Source of the DNA: an uncultured Oscillospiraceae bacterium
GTDB taxonomy: Bacteria; Bacillota; Clostridia; Oscillospirales; Oscillospiraceae
Direction of reading: 5' to 3'
DNA: 12,978 bases
NCBI GenBank assembly: GCA_934565425.1
Contig: CAKTHW010000038.1
Span: forward strand, 1 to 12,978
Notes under the pieces: generated by a model
The model's input: the letters and a program-made list of their open reading frames with translations, nothing else
Databases searched by the model: none
What the model was told of the DNA's origin: nothing
Shown: one piece after another, positions 1-7,214 of the stretch
Layout: every line of letters starts with the position of its first letter
How positions within the stretch are numbered: position 1 is the stretch's first letter
Translations under genes and position numbers: made by a program

Positions 1-1426
1 GGGCATCCTCGTCCTTGAGCAGGGCGGTGTCCCCTTCCTTGCGCTTCTCGTCGAAGAGCCAAGCCTTCAGGGTGTCGGTCACGTCCTCCTTGGAGGCCTT
101 TTCGTACTTACCCTGGTTGTAGTTGGAATTGCTGTCGCCGGAATTTTCCTCTGCCAGCGCACCCAGCGCGTCGGCGTCGCCGCCGTCCTTCTTCCAGGTC
201 TTCTGCAGCTCTTCTGCCTTCTTCTTGGCGGCGTCGTAATCGTAGACGGTGTTGCCGTCAGCGTCCTTCTTGGTCTCGCCGTCCTTATCCTTGGCGGCTT
301 CTGCCTTCACCAGGACGTTGCGGAAGTTGGCGCCGTGGTACTCGTCCAGGTAGCGCTTATCGAACTGGACCACGTAGTAACCGTTCAGGGTGGTGGTCTT
401 GCCGTCGCTGCTCTTGGTCTCGTTCTTGATGGTCTTGAGGTCGCCGGCCTTGCGGTCCTTGCTGGTCAGCCAATCCTTGAAGCCGTAGCTGCTGAAGGAG
501 GAATAGGTGCGGTTGCTGTAGTCGGTGCAGCCGTAGTCCTCTACCAGCTTTGCCACCTTCTTGGTGTCACCAGCCTTCATGGCTGCTTCCAGGGCTGCTG
601 CGCCCTCCTTGGCCTTCTTTTCAGCGGCCTTGGTCTCTTCCTCGGTGGGATCGACGGTCTTGCCGTCCTTGTCCGTCTTGGTCTCGGTCTTGACGGGCAC
701 CTCGTAAGCCTCGTACTCGAAGGTATCCAGCTCTGCGGCGTGCTCCTTATAATACTTCTCGGCGTCCTTGTCCGTCTTCTTGTAGGACTCGGTGACCTTC
801 TTCTGGTACTCCTGTGCCAGCTGGTATTCCAGGGCGACCTTGCGATAGGTCTTCTCATTCATGTACCGGCCGTAGGTGTTCTGGAGGTAGTATTTCAGGG
901 AGTAACCGTTTTTATCGCAGTTCTCCTTCAGAGAGGCGATGGCGTCCTCCACCTCTTTCTGTCCCTCTTCGCTGAGGGTATACCCTTCCTTCTCCGCCTC
1001 CTGGACCAGGATGGACACGTTGGTCAGCTCCTTCTTGGCGCTGTCCCGGAAGTAGTCGTACCAGGTGGTGCCCTCGTAGATCTCCTGATCCTTCAGGCTC
1101 TTGCTGGTGTCCAGGCCGTAGTACTGGGCGTAGGTGCTGGCGCTGTTGTAGTTGCTATAATAGTAGTAGTCCACCTCGGCAGCGCTGTAGGTCTTGTCCC
1201 CCACGGTGAGGGCGGTCATGGAGCGCTGGAGGGTGCCGCCGTCGAAGAAGAGCAGGGCGGCCACCAGGATGACCACCACCACGCCGACGGCGATGTAAAT
1301 TTTGGTGCGGCGCTTTTCCTTCTTCTCTTCCAACGCCTTCTTGCGTTCCTTCATGGACATGCCCTTTTTGGCAATCCCCTCTTTGTTCTCGTCTGTATGG
1401 TTGAGGTTCTTGGTTTCTTCACTCAT
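1..1426 (-). CDS. Membrane-anchored PpiC/SurA-like peptidylprolyl isomerase (foldase), 3' end cut by window edge
   Basis: The reading frame is open from ATG at 1426 to the window edge (475 codons, no stop seen). The start is supported by GGAGG at 1437-1441 and a promoter at 1499-1527. The N-terminus is a charged cytoplasmic stretch rich in Lys/Glu, followed near residues 42-60 by one hydrophobic segment (IYIAVGVVVVILVAALLFF) with no lipobox Cys, so it is probably an uncleaved membrane anchor. The extracellular part has a SurA-N-like helical region (roughly 65-235, with the VGDKTYSAAEVDYYY motif typical of these clostridial proteins). A parvulin-like region follows near residues 355-430: NFRNVLVKAE resembles the start of a rotamase domain, and KKAEELQ and ALAEENSGD match later family positions. 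The domain is interrupted by a Lys/Asp-rich insertion and the usual His of RHIL is absent, so isomerase activity is uncertain. It probably folds secreted or wall proteins outside the membrane. The family assignment comes from recognised motifs, not a search. Confidence 0.75.
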   Translation of the reverse strand, partial: MSEETKNLNHTDENKEGIAKKGMSMKERKKALEEKKEKRRTKIYIAVGVVVVILVAALLFFDGGTLQRSMTALTVGDKTYSAAEVDYYYYSNYNSASTYAQYYGLDTSKSLKDQEIYEGTTWYDYFRDSAKKELTNVSILVQEAEKEGYTLSEEGQKEVEDAIASLKENCDKNGYSLKYYLQNTYGRYMNEKTYRKVALEYQLAQEYQKKVTESYKKTDKDAEKYYKEHAAELDTFEYEAYEVPVKTETKTDKDGKTVDPTEEETKAAEKKAKEGAAALEAAMKAGDTKKVAKLVEDYGCTDYSNRTYSSFSSYGFKDWLTSKDRKAGDLKTIKNETKSSDGKTTTLNGYYVVQFDKRYLDEYHGANFRNVLVKAEAAKDKDGETKKDADGNTVYDYDAAKKKAEELQKTWKKDGGDADALGALAEENSGDSNSNYNQGKYEKASKEDVTDTLKAWLFDEKRKEGDTALLKDEDA

Positions 1427-1498
1427 AGAACGGATTCCTCCAACATTTCGGTTTACGTTCCGGGCTTTTTCGCCCGTTTGCCTTAATTACATCGGTAC

Positions 1499-1527
1499 AT
1501 TATACTCGATTTGTCCTACTGTTGCAA
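1499..1527 (-). promoter_or_regulatory. Sigma-A-type promoter for the PpiC-like gene
   Basis: On the minus strand, TTGCAA (1527-1522) and TATAAT (1504-1499) are separated by exactly 17 bp. The -10 is a perfect consensus and the -35 matches at four of six positions. It lies about 75 bp upstream of the ATG at 1426 and just after the terminator of the preceding minus-strand transcript, so the PpiC-like gene is probably transcribed separately. Confidence 0.75.
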
Positions 1528-1536
1528 GACATAATG

Positions 1537-1566
1537 AAAAAAACCCGGGAGAAATCCCAGGTTTTT
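1537..1566 (-). terminator. Intrinsic terminator after the DUF1292/6S RNA region (possibly bidirectional)
   Basis: The arms GGGA (1547-1550) and TCCC (1555-1558) enclose a GAAA loop. The stem continues past one mismatch with CC/GG and five A-T pairs. Read on the minus strand, the stem is followed by a run of seven T (1543-1537). The plus-strand side also ends in five T, so it could work in both directions. It ends the minus-strand transcript that covers the probable 6S RNA. Confidence 0.75.
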
Positions 1567-1597
1567 CAATCCTTATTGTTTCGCTACCGGATAGCAA

Positions 1598-1787
1598 AAC
1601 CCCGCGAAGGCCGTGTGATCTCTCTTAAACCTGCACCAGAAGGGCAGGTGGGTTGCCTCCGCCAAGCTTTACTGCTTCCAACTTCCAGCCCGAGGGCCGG
1701 GAGGCCTGCAAACCACCAAGCGAGGTGGGCATCCCGAAAGAAAATTGTGGGTTTAATGTGAGATCATCACGTACCCCGCAGGGCGCG
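1598..1787 (-). ncRNA. ssrS: Probable 6S RNA (regulator of RNA polymerase)
   Basis: About 190 nt on the minus strand fold like 6S RNA, a rod with a long closing stem, a central asymmetric bulge and a terminal arm. The closing stem pairs CCCTGC (1783-1778) with GCGGGG (1605-1600), with wobble pairs next to it, then CGTG with CACG and TGATCTC with GAGATCA. An inner helix pairs TTAAACC with GGTTTAA. The enclosed region contains hairpins such as GCCC/GGGC and ACCTGC/GCAGGT. The segment CCCTGCGGGGTACGTGA and the 3' strand CACGGCCTTCGCGGGG resemble firmicute 6S ends as I remember them. 6S RNA binds the housekeeping holoenzyme by mimicking an open promoter. No strong promoter of its own was found, so it may be processed from the DUF1292 transcript. 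The fold is seen in the sequence; the family identity is inferred. The alternative is an unknown structured RNA. Confidence 0.6.
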
Positions 1788-1834
1788 TTTCGATATTGCT
1801 TTTCCACCGCTATCCTATGCGGCGGGCGGGACGG

Positions 1835-2140
1835 TCATTCCTCTTCTTCGTCCTCGCTGAAGGCTTCTTCCATAAACACGTTATAGACTGCTTCCGCCTC
1901 TTCCTCATCCTCCAGAGTGACCAGTTCGTCCTCGCCGTTGACGGTCTCCACCCGCATGATGATCAGGCCGTAGTCCTCGCTCTCCTCCGCCTCGTCGGGA
2001 TCCACATCCTCGTCCAGGGTGGGGAAGAAGGCCATATAGATATTGCCGTTGTACTCGACGGTGTCCAGGTACTCCAGGACCACCTCTTCGCCGTTCTCGT
2101 CGGTCAGCGTGATAAAGGTCCCGCCGTAATCGTTGCTCAT
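1835..2140 (-). CDS. DUF1292 family small acidic protein
   Basis: A 101-residue, very acidic protein. The N-terminal half has the DUF1292 pattern: a short beta-rich start with TFITLTDENGEEVVLEYLDTVEYNGNIYMAFFP, then an Asp/Glu-rich linker, then GLIIMRVETVNGEDELVTLEDEEEAEAVYNVF and an acidic tail. The family (YrzB-like) is widespread in Firmicutes and its biochemical role is unknown. An in-frame ATG lies 21 bp further upstream (2161). I prefer 2140 because GGAGGA sits 7 bp before it and would otherwise lie inside the coding region. In many firmicutes this gene is near alaS/ruvX; here it stands alone upstream of the probable 6S RNA. Confidence 0.85.
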   Translation of the reverse strand: MSNDYGGTFITLTDENGEEVVLEYLDTVEYNGNIYMAFFPTLDEDVDPDEAEESEDYGLIIMRVETVNGEDELVTLEDEEEAEAVYNVFMEEAFSEDEEEE

Positions 2141-2186
2141 GGTGTCTTCCTCCGGTGTCATGGGGCTTGCGCCCTTGCTTTCCTAC

Positions 2187-2215
2187 ATTGTAGCCAAAAC
2201 CGGAAGAAAAAGCAA
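2187..2215 (-). promoter_or_regulatory. Sigma-A-type promoter for the DUF1292 gene
   Basis: On the minus strand, TTGCTT (2215-2210) and TACAAT (2192-2187) are 17 bp apart. It lies about 45 bp upstream of the preferred DUF1292 start and probably also transcribes the 6S RNA region. Confidence 0.75.
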
Positions 2216-2240
2216 GGGGCTATCGCAAAATTCTTCCCCC

Positions 2241-2558
2241 CTATCCCCCGAAGTCCTCCAGCAGGGCGGCCAGCTGCCGCTGTCCCTTGGCGTGGATGCC
2301 CTGAGCCAGGGCGATGCGATCCAGCTCGGGCAGGGCGCGGACGGGGATGCCGGTGTTGCTGATGAGGCTGCCGTCGGAGTAGATACAGATTTGTCCGGCC
2401 TGATCCACCAGGAGGTATTCCCCGTTGTCCGCCGCTGCGGCGCTGCCCCCTGCCTGCACCGGTGCGGTGAGCTGCCAGGCCAGGACGCCGCTGGTCATGA
2501 GCAGCGCCAGGGTCATGGCCACGCCGGTGAGCCAGGCGCGTAAGGTTCTGATGTTCAT
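2241..2558 (-). CDS. Small membrane-anchored protein with a BofC C-terminal-like domain
   Basis: A 105-residue protein starting at ATG 2558 with a purine-rich GGGGGAAAGGA stretch just upstream. Residues about 8-30 (WLTGVAMTLALLMTSGVLAW) form a signal anchor or signal peptide with an AxA-like region after it. The rest reads YLLVDQAGQICIYSDGS, then IPVRALPELDRIALAQGI, then a C-terminal LLEDFGG. This matches the BofC C-terminal pattern (a 'YxLkexdGkIaVy' strand, then 'TxIpVsxLPexDrxxLxxGI', then 'LxxLLEDFxS'). BofC in Bacillus is a forespore protein that restrains SpoIVB signalling. Short single-domain relatives are common in Clostridia and their role is not established. It is divergent from the PBP gene. 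The domain call rests on motif memory and the function is open. Confidence 0.65.
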   Translation of the reverse strand: MNIRTLRAWLTGVAMTLALLMTSGVLAWQLTAPVQAGGSAAAADNGEYLLVDQAGQICIYSDGSLISNTGIPVRALPELDRIALAQGIHAKGQRQLAALLEDFGG

Positions 2559-2678
2559 GTTCCTTTCCCCCTTTCCCTGCCAGTATGCCCTGGAAAAGGC
2601 TGGTTTTATAACCGGTGGGACAGATTCTGCCCCTGGCGGAGGTTTTTTTCAAAATGTTCGCGGAAAACAGACGTTTAT

Positions 2679-2707
2679 TTGACAACTGTGGTATAATACC
2701 TTAAAGT
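2679..2707 (+). promoter_or_regulatory. Promoter region of the PBP gene
   Basis: There are two overlapping readings. TTGACA (2679-2684) is a perfect -35 with TAAAGT 17 bp downstream (2702-2707). Alternatively TGGTATAAT, an extended -10 with perfect TATAAT at 2692-2697, could act without a good -35. A small hairpin (TAAAG and TCCC paired with GGGA and CTTTA, 2702-2722) follows in the probable 5' leader. Which -10 is used cannot be decided from sequence. Confidence 0.6.
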
Positions 2708-2769
2708 TCCCACGGGACTTTAGAGAAGGCAACACCCTTTTCCCACGCTTTTCAGGAGGTGTTTCCATT

Positions 2770-5211
2770 TTGGCAAACGCAAAAGCGAAACAAAACCCAT
2801 CGACCACCAAGCCACGCAGCTTCTTCAAGCGCCTGGGCGTCATTCTCGGCACCCTGCTGCTGATCTTTGTGACCACCTGCGCCATCGTGGCTTGCTACGC
2901 CGCTGTCTATGTACACAACGTGATCATGCCGGAGGTGGAACAGTCCAGCGCCGCCCTGCTGACCTCCAACACCGACTTGACCTCCAACCTGTACTACTAC
3001 GACAGCGAGAAGGACGAGTATGTGGCCTATCAGCCCCTCTACGCCTCGGAGAATCGGGTGTGGGCGGACTTGAAGGATATGCCCGAGAACCTCATCAACG
3101 CCACCATCGCCATCGAGGACAAGCGCTTCAAGGATCACCACGGGGTGGACTGGGTGCGGACGGCGGCTGCGGTGACGTATATGTTCACCGGCCGGCAGAT
3201 CCAGGGCGGCAGCACCATCACCCAGCAGCTCATCAAGAACCTCACCGGCAACAATGAGACCACGGTGCGGCGGAAGGTGCTGGAGATCTTTGAGGCCCTG
3301 GAGTTCGACAAGACCCACACCAAGGATGAGACCATCGAGTGGTATCTCAACGTCATCTATCTGGGCCACGGCTGCTACGGCGTGTCCACGGCGGCACAGA
3401 AGTATTTTGGCAAGACGGTGAACCAGCTGTCCCTGGCCGAGTGCGCCTCCCTCATCGCCATCACCAACAACCCCGCCCTCTACGACCCCTACACCCAGCC
3501 GGAGAACAACAAGGAACGGCGGAATCTGGCTCTGGACTTGATGTGCGAACAGGGGTATATTTCCAAGGAAAAACGGGACGAGGCCAAGGCGGAGGAGGTC
3601 AAGTGTGTCTTTGGCTCCAAGGACAGCGAGACGACCACCGGCGGGTCGGACAACGGCTACTACAGCTGGTACACCGACGCAGTCATCGAGTCGGTCATCG
3701 CCGACCTGGGCGAGCAGTACGGCTACGACGAGACCACCGCCACCAATCTCATCTACTCCGGCGGCCTGCAGATCTACTCCTGCCTGGACCCCAAGGTGCA
3801 GGCCAAGGTGGATACGGTCTACAGCAACGCCAACAACACGGCCCAGTACAAGTCCCTGGGCGGCCAGGCCCTGCGCAGCGGCATCACGGTGGTGGACAAC
3901 AAGACCGGCGCTGTGGTCGCTCTGGCCGGCGGCATCGGAGAGAAAACCGGCAACCGCATCTGGAACTGCGCCACCGACTCCCTCCGTCCCCCAGGCTCCT
4001 CCATCAAGCCCCTGGGCGTGTACGCGCCGGCCATGGAGGCGGGTCTCATCCTCCCCTCCTCCGCTGAGGACGACACTCCCTTCCAGCAGAACAGCGACGG
4101 CACGTTGTGGCCGGTGAACGATGAAGGGTATTACTCCGGTCTCACCGATGTGGATACCGCCATGACCCACTCTTTGAACACAGTAGCGGTCAAGGTGCTG
4201 GATCAGTTGGGGCTGGAAAACTCCTATGACTTTTTGACGGAAAAGTTCGGCATCACTACCCTGGTGAAGGATTATGAGACCAGCACCGGCGTCACCCGTT
4301 CCGACCTGAACTACGCCCCCCTGGCACTGGGCGGCCTGACCAAGGGTGTGACCACCCTGGAGATGGCGGCGGCCTACGCCTCTTTCCCACGGGACGGCCT
4401 GTACTCCTCCCCCTACCTCTACACGGTGGTCACCGACAGCACCGGCAAGATCCTGCTGTCCAACGGGGACTACAGCGTGAAGGTGGACGAGAACGGCAAC
4501 GCCGTCATCACCGGTCAGCCCACCAGCACGGCCATCTTGAGCCAGGCCACCACGTTCTACATGAACCAGATGCTCCAGCATGTAGTCACCGATGGCACCG
4601 GCAAGCTGGCAAAGCTGAGCAACATGACTGCCGCCGGCAAGACCGGTACCACCACCAACGACTACGATCGCTGGTTCGTGGGCTACACCCCCTACTACAC
4701 CGCCGCCGTCTGGAGCGGCTACGACCGGCAGGAGCGCATCAACTCGGCGGGCAACCCCTCCTGTATCCTGTGGCAGAAGGTCATGAGCGCAGTGAGCGAA
4801 GGGGACACGGACATCGGATTCAACGGCGACCTGGAGACCACCACAGCTTATTGCTGTACTGCCAGCGGCCTGCTGGCCACCAAGGCTTGTACCGCCGCCG
4901 GGTGCGGGAAGAACCAGACCTTCCTGGCCGGGGACGCCCCCACCGAGTACTGTGACCGGCACTATTACTCCAACGGCAGCATGATCCTCAACTACCAGCG
5001 CACCGGCGCCGCCGCCAAGGCCAAGATTCGGGGCGAGGTGTCCTATATCCCCAAAAAGGTCGTCAAGCCCAAGAAGGAGACTCCTGTGGATCCGGAAGCG
5101 GAGGACGAGGACGACGAGGAGGAGGACGAGGACACCCAGGCGAACAAAAAGACCGAAAACAAGACCAACAAGACGAAACCCTATCACCATGAGGACGAGG
5201 ACGAGGATTGA
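2770..5211 (+). CDS. Class A penicillin-binding protein (bifunctional transglycosylase/transpeptidase, PBP1a type)
   Basis: An 813-residue peptidoglycan synthase that polymerises lipid II and cross-links stem peptides outside the membrane. The start is TTG with AGGAGGT 9 bp upstream. The order is a short basic cytoplasmic tail, a membrane segment near 21-46, and a GT51 transglycosylase domain with the catalytic Glu in EDKRF (E116) and GGSTITQQLIKNL near 146-158. The transpeptidase domain follows with SSIK (catalytic S410), SLN (468-470) and KTGT (624-627). A Cys-containing module follows (C695, C696, C707, C712, C728, with SGLLAT and DAPTEYCDRH), a type seen in many clostridial PBPs. The tail (about 755-813) is Lys-rich, then strongly acidic (runs of Glu/Asp). 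The gene is monocistronic, with its own promoter and terminator. All catalytic motifs are intact. Confidence is high for the family; which of the ponA/mrcA paralogues it represents is not determined. Confidence 0.96.
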   Translation: MANAKAKQNPSTTKPRSFFKRLGVILGTLLLIFVTTCAIVACYAAVYVHNVIMPEVEQSSAALLTSNTDLTSNLYYYDSEKDEYVAYQPLYASENRVWADLKDMPENLINATIAIEDKRFKDHHGVDWVRTAAAVTYMFTGRQIQGGSTITQQLIKNLTGNNETTVRRKVLEIFEALEFDKTHTKDETIEWYLNVIYLGHGCYGVSTAAQKYFGKTVNQLSLAECASLIAITNNPALYDPYTQPENNKERRNLALDLMCEQGYISKEKRDEAKAEEVKCVFGSKDSETTTGGSDNGYYSWYTDAVIESVIADLGEQYGYDETTATNLIYSGGLQIYSCLDPKVQAKVDTVYSNANNTAQYKSLGGQALRSGITVVDNKTGAVVALAGGIGEKTGNRIWNCATDSLRPPGSSIKPLGVYAPAMEAGLILPSSAEDDTPFQQNSDGTLWPVNDEGYYSGLTDVDTAMTHSLNTVAVKVLDQLGLENSYDFLTEKFGITTLVKDYETSTGVTRSDLNYAPLALGGLTKGVTTLEMAAAYASFPRDGLYSSPYLYTVVTDSTGKILLSNGDYSVKVDENGNAVITGQPTSTAILSQATTFYMNQMLQHVVTDGTGKLAKLSNMTAAGKTGTTTNDYDRWFVGYTPYYTAAVWSGYDRQERINSAGNPSCILWQKVMSAVSEGDTDIGFNGDLETTTAYCCTASGLLATKACTAAGCGKNQTFLAGDAPTEYCDRHYYSNGSMILNYQRTGAAAKAKIRGEVSYIPKKVVKPKKETPVDPEAEDEDDEEEDEDTQANKKTENKTNKTKPYHHEDEDED

Positions 5212-5235
5212 CCTGTCCCCCATCGGCATACACCC

Positions 5236-5269
5236 ATCCCCAGAGCTGAGACCAGCTCTGGGGATTTTT
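5236..5269 (+). terminator. Intrinsic terminator of the PBP gene
   Basis: A perfect 13-bp stem has arms ATCCCCAGAGCTG (5236-5248) and CAGCTCTGGGGAT (5253-5265) around an AGAC loop. It is followed by TTTTTG and begins 25 bp after the PBP stop codon. Confidence 0.92.
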
Positions 5270-5295
5270 GCGTGGTTTTTGGGGCGGTTCCACCG

Positions 5296-5309
5296 GTTCC
5301 CATGGGAAC
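5296..5309. repeat. 14-bp perfect palindrome upstream of the aspartate-family promoter
   Basis: GTTCCCATGGGAAC reads the same on both strands and ends 50 bp before the -35 at 5359. The short word CGGTTCC occurs just before it. It could be an operator half-site pair or chance; no known regulator consensus was recognised. Apart from this site, the PBP terminator and the promoter, the 5212-5456 gap holds nothing I can identify. Confidence 0.35.
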
Positions 5310-5358
5310 AGTCCAAAGGCTTCCTGTGCTTCCGAAGAATTTTCGGGTAAATTGGCGG

Positions 5359-5387
5359 TTGCATTTTCCCGTCAGCTGTGCTACAAT
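5359..5387 (+). promoter_or_regulatory. Sigma-A-type promoter of the ACT-hom-aspartokinase set
   Basis: TTGCAT (5359-5364) and TACAAT (5382-5387) are exactly 17 bp apart. The ATG of the first gene is 70 bp downstream. No other strong promoter was seen before hom or the aspartokinase gene, which supports one transcription unit. Confidence 0.78.
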
Positions 5388-5456
5388 TCTGTCAATTCAA
5401 CTACAAATGCCCGCCAACAACGGACAATCTAAGAGAGAGAAGGACAGGTAACGCAT

Positions 5457-5897
5457 ATGTCTCCTACACCTAAATATTTCATCGTGGAAGCCAAGGCGCT
5501 TCCTGACATCTTCCTGAAAGTGGCGGAAGCCAAACGCATCCTCGAACTGCGGGAAGCGGACACGGTCAACGAGGCCACCCTGAAGGTGGGCATCAGCCGC
5601 AGTGCATTTTACAAGTACAAGGACGCCATCCGCCCCTTCAACGATATGCTCAACGGGCACATCGTCACCTTCCAGGTGCTGCTGAAGGATGAGCCCGGCG
5701 TGCTCTCGTCCATTCTCGCAGCCTTCGCCGCCTCCGGCGGCAATATCCTCACCATCAACCAGTCCATCCCCACCGGCGGCGTGGCAGCCGTCACCCTGTC
5801 GGCGGAGACCTCCAATCTGAGCACTACGTTGGAAGAGCTGGTTCACAGTGTGGAACATCTTTACGGGGTCATCACCTTCGAGGTGCTGGCCGGTTGA
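5457..5897 (+). CDS. ACT domain-containing protein, UPF0735 (PheB-like) family
   Basis: A 146-residue protein. The N-terminal part (about 1-65) is a small helical, HTH-like region with KYFIVEAKALPDIFLKVAEAKRILE and NEATLKVGISRSAFYKYKDAI, both characteristic of UPF0735. The C-terminal ACT domain (about 70-146) includes FQVLLKDEPGVLSSILAAFAASGGNI and ends in an LYGVITFEVL strand. ACT domains usually bind amino acids. Members of this family are commonly found next to hom/thr or pheA genes. The gap to hom is 28 bp, so the two genes are very probably cotranscribed. The role in sensing an aspartate-family amino acid is inference. The upstream ribosome binding site (AAGGACAGG) is only moderate. Confidence 0.9.
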   Translation: MSPTPKYFIVEAKALPDIFLKVAEAKRILELREADTVNEATLKVGISRSAFYKYKDAIRPFNDMLNGHIVTFQVLLKDEPGVLSSILAAFAASGGNILTINQSIPTGGVAAVTLSAETSNLSTTLEELVHSVEHLYGVITFEVLAG

Positions 5898-5925
5898 CAG
5901 CTTCGTGACAGATTGAGGTGTTATT

Positions 5926-7128
5926 ATGGTAAAAGTTGCAATTTTAGGGTACGGCACCGTGGGCGGCGGCGTGGCAGAGATCCTGCACAAGAACGGCGCA
6001 CACATCTCCCAGCGGGTGGACAACGCGGTGGAGCTGAAGTACATCCTCACCCGTCGGGACTATCCCGGCGACCCCTTTGAAGATAAGATCGTCCAGGATT
6101 TCTCCATCATCGAGAACGACCCGGAGGTACGGGTGGTGGCCGAGTGCATCGGCGGCACCACCGTGGCTCTGGACTACGCCCGTCGGGCGCTCAACGCCGG
6201 CAAGCATGTGGTCACCTCCAACAAAGAACTGGTGGCCGCTTACGGCTACGAGCTGCTCCAGATTGCCAAGGAGAAGGGCTGCTCCTTCCTCTTTGAGGCC
6301 AGTGTGGGCGGTGGCATCCCCATCCTGCGGCCCATGAGCAGCTGTCTGGCAGCCAATGAGCTGTCCGAGATCGTGGGCATCCTGAACGGCACCACCAACT
6401 ACATCCTGACCCGGATGATCCGCGGCGGCCTGTCCTTTGACGACGCCCTGAAGGAAGCCCAGGAAAAGGGCTACGCGGAAGCAGACCCCACCGCCGACAT
6501 CGAAGGCCATGACGCCTGCCGGAAGATCTGCATCCTGTCCTCTCTGGGCTTCGGCCGGCACATCTACCCCGAACAGGTGCCCACCGAGGGCATCACCCAC
6601 ATCACCCTCTCCGATGTGGCCTACGCCCGCAGCGGCGGCTACAAGATCAAGCTGCTGGGCCGGAGCATCCGCCGAGAGTCGGACGGAAAGGTGTGCGCTT
6701 TCGTAGCGCCCCATCTGGTGCATGAGGAATCCCCCCTGGCCAACGTGGAGGACGTGTTCAACGCCATCCAGGTCACCGGTGACTCCATCGGTGACGTGAT
6801 GTTCTACGGCCGTGGGGCGGGCAAGCTGCCCACGGCTTCCGCTGTGGTGGCGGACATCATGGACATTGTGAAGAGCAAGGGCAACAAGAAGCCTCTGAGC
6901 TGGGGGCCGGGCGGCGAGGACACCGTCTACTCCCCTGCTGATCTGACCAGCCGGTGGTATTTCCGGGTGGCCGGCGACTTCTTCGTGGACGGTGCCACCC
7001 GTCTGCGCAACGGAGACGCCAACGACGGCGAGTCTGCGTTCATCTCTGACCAGGCGCTGACCATGGGGCAGATTCAAGAACGGCTGAAGGAGCTGGATGT
7101 GAAGGCGCTGTACCGGGTGCTGGACTGA
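5926..7128 (+). CDS. hom: Homoserine dehydrogenase
   Basis: A 400-residue cytoplasmic enzyme that reduces aspartate semialdehyde to homoserine with NAD(P)H, the branch point toward threonine and methionine. GAGGTG lies 7 bp before the ATG. The N-terminal Rossmann fold shows GYGTVGGGV (residues 8-16). The catalytic domain has SNKELVAAYG, GILNGTTNYILTRM and the EADPTADIEGHDACRK motif. The C-terminal tail (about 342-400) starts like an ACT domain (RWYFRVAGDFF) and ends like one (ERLKELDVKALYRVL), but the middle is shortened. The total is about 30 residues less than the roughly 433-residue Bacillus enzyme with a full ACT domain. Feedback control may therefore rely partly on the ACT protein encoded just upstream; this is inference. 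The aspartokinase gene follows. Confidence 0.96.
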   Translation: MVKVAILGYGTVGGGVAEILHKNGAHISQRVDNAVELKYILTRRDYPGDPFEDKIVQDFSIIENDPEVRVVAECIGGTTVALDYARRALNAGKHVVTSNKELVAAYGYELLQIAKEKGCSFLFEASVGGGIPILRPMSSCLAANELSEIVGILNGTTNYILTRMIRGGLSFDDALKEAQEKGYAEADPTADIEGHDACRKICILSSLGFGRHIYPEQVPTEGITHITLSDVAYARSGGYKIKLLGRSIRRESDGKVCAFVAPHLVHEESPLANVEDVFNAIQVTGDSIGDVMFYGRGAGKLPTASAVVADIMDIVKSKGNKKPLSWGPGGEDTVYSPADLTSRWYFRVAGDFFVDGATRLRNGDANDGESAFISDQALTMGQIQERLKELDVKALYRVLD

Positions 7129-7214
7129 GGCAATGGGCCGGGTTCTGACATAAACTGAAGGGGAGCGTATACTCCAAACGCTCTTTGAAGATATTTTGGG
7201 GGGTTACATCTCAT

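Noticed and set aside
335..1486. 383-codon plus-strand frame over the foldase gene
   Set aside because: Low-complexity Val/Leu/Gly composition and no motif; the opposite strand encodes a coherent anchored foldase with promoter and ribosome binding site.
1653..1886. Short frames across the 1600-1880 region
   Set aside because: They coincide with the strongly paired putative 6S RNA, lack ribosome binding sites and show no coding character.
2752..5364. 870-codon open frame antisense to the PBP gene
   Set aside because: It is the reverse-strand shadow of a gene with intact PBP motifs. It is rich in Val, Gly, Leu and His, as expected from GC-rich antisense reading, and no domain is recognisable.
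5944..7077. 377-codon minus-strand frame antisense to hom
   Set aside because: A shadow of homoserine dehydrogenase with no recognisable domain.
7129..7214. Possible lysine riboswitch or separate promoter before the aspartokinase gene
   Set aside because: The gap is only 86 bp, far too short for a lysine riboswitch, and holds one 6-bp hairpin without a T-run or convincing promoter.
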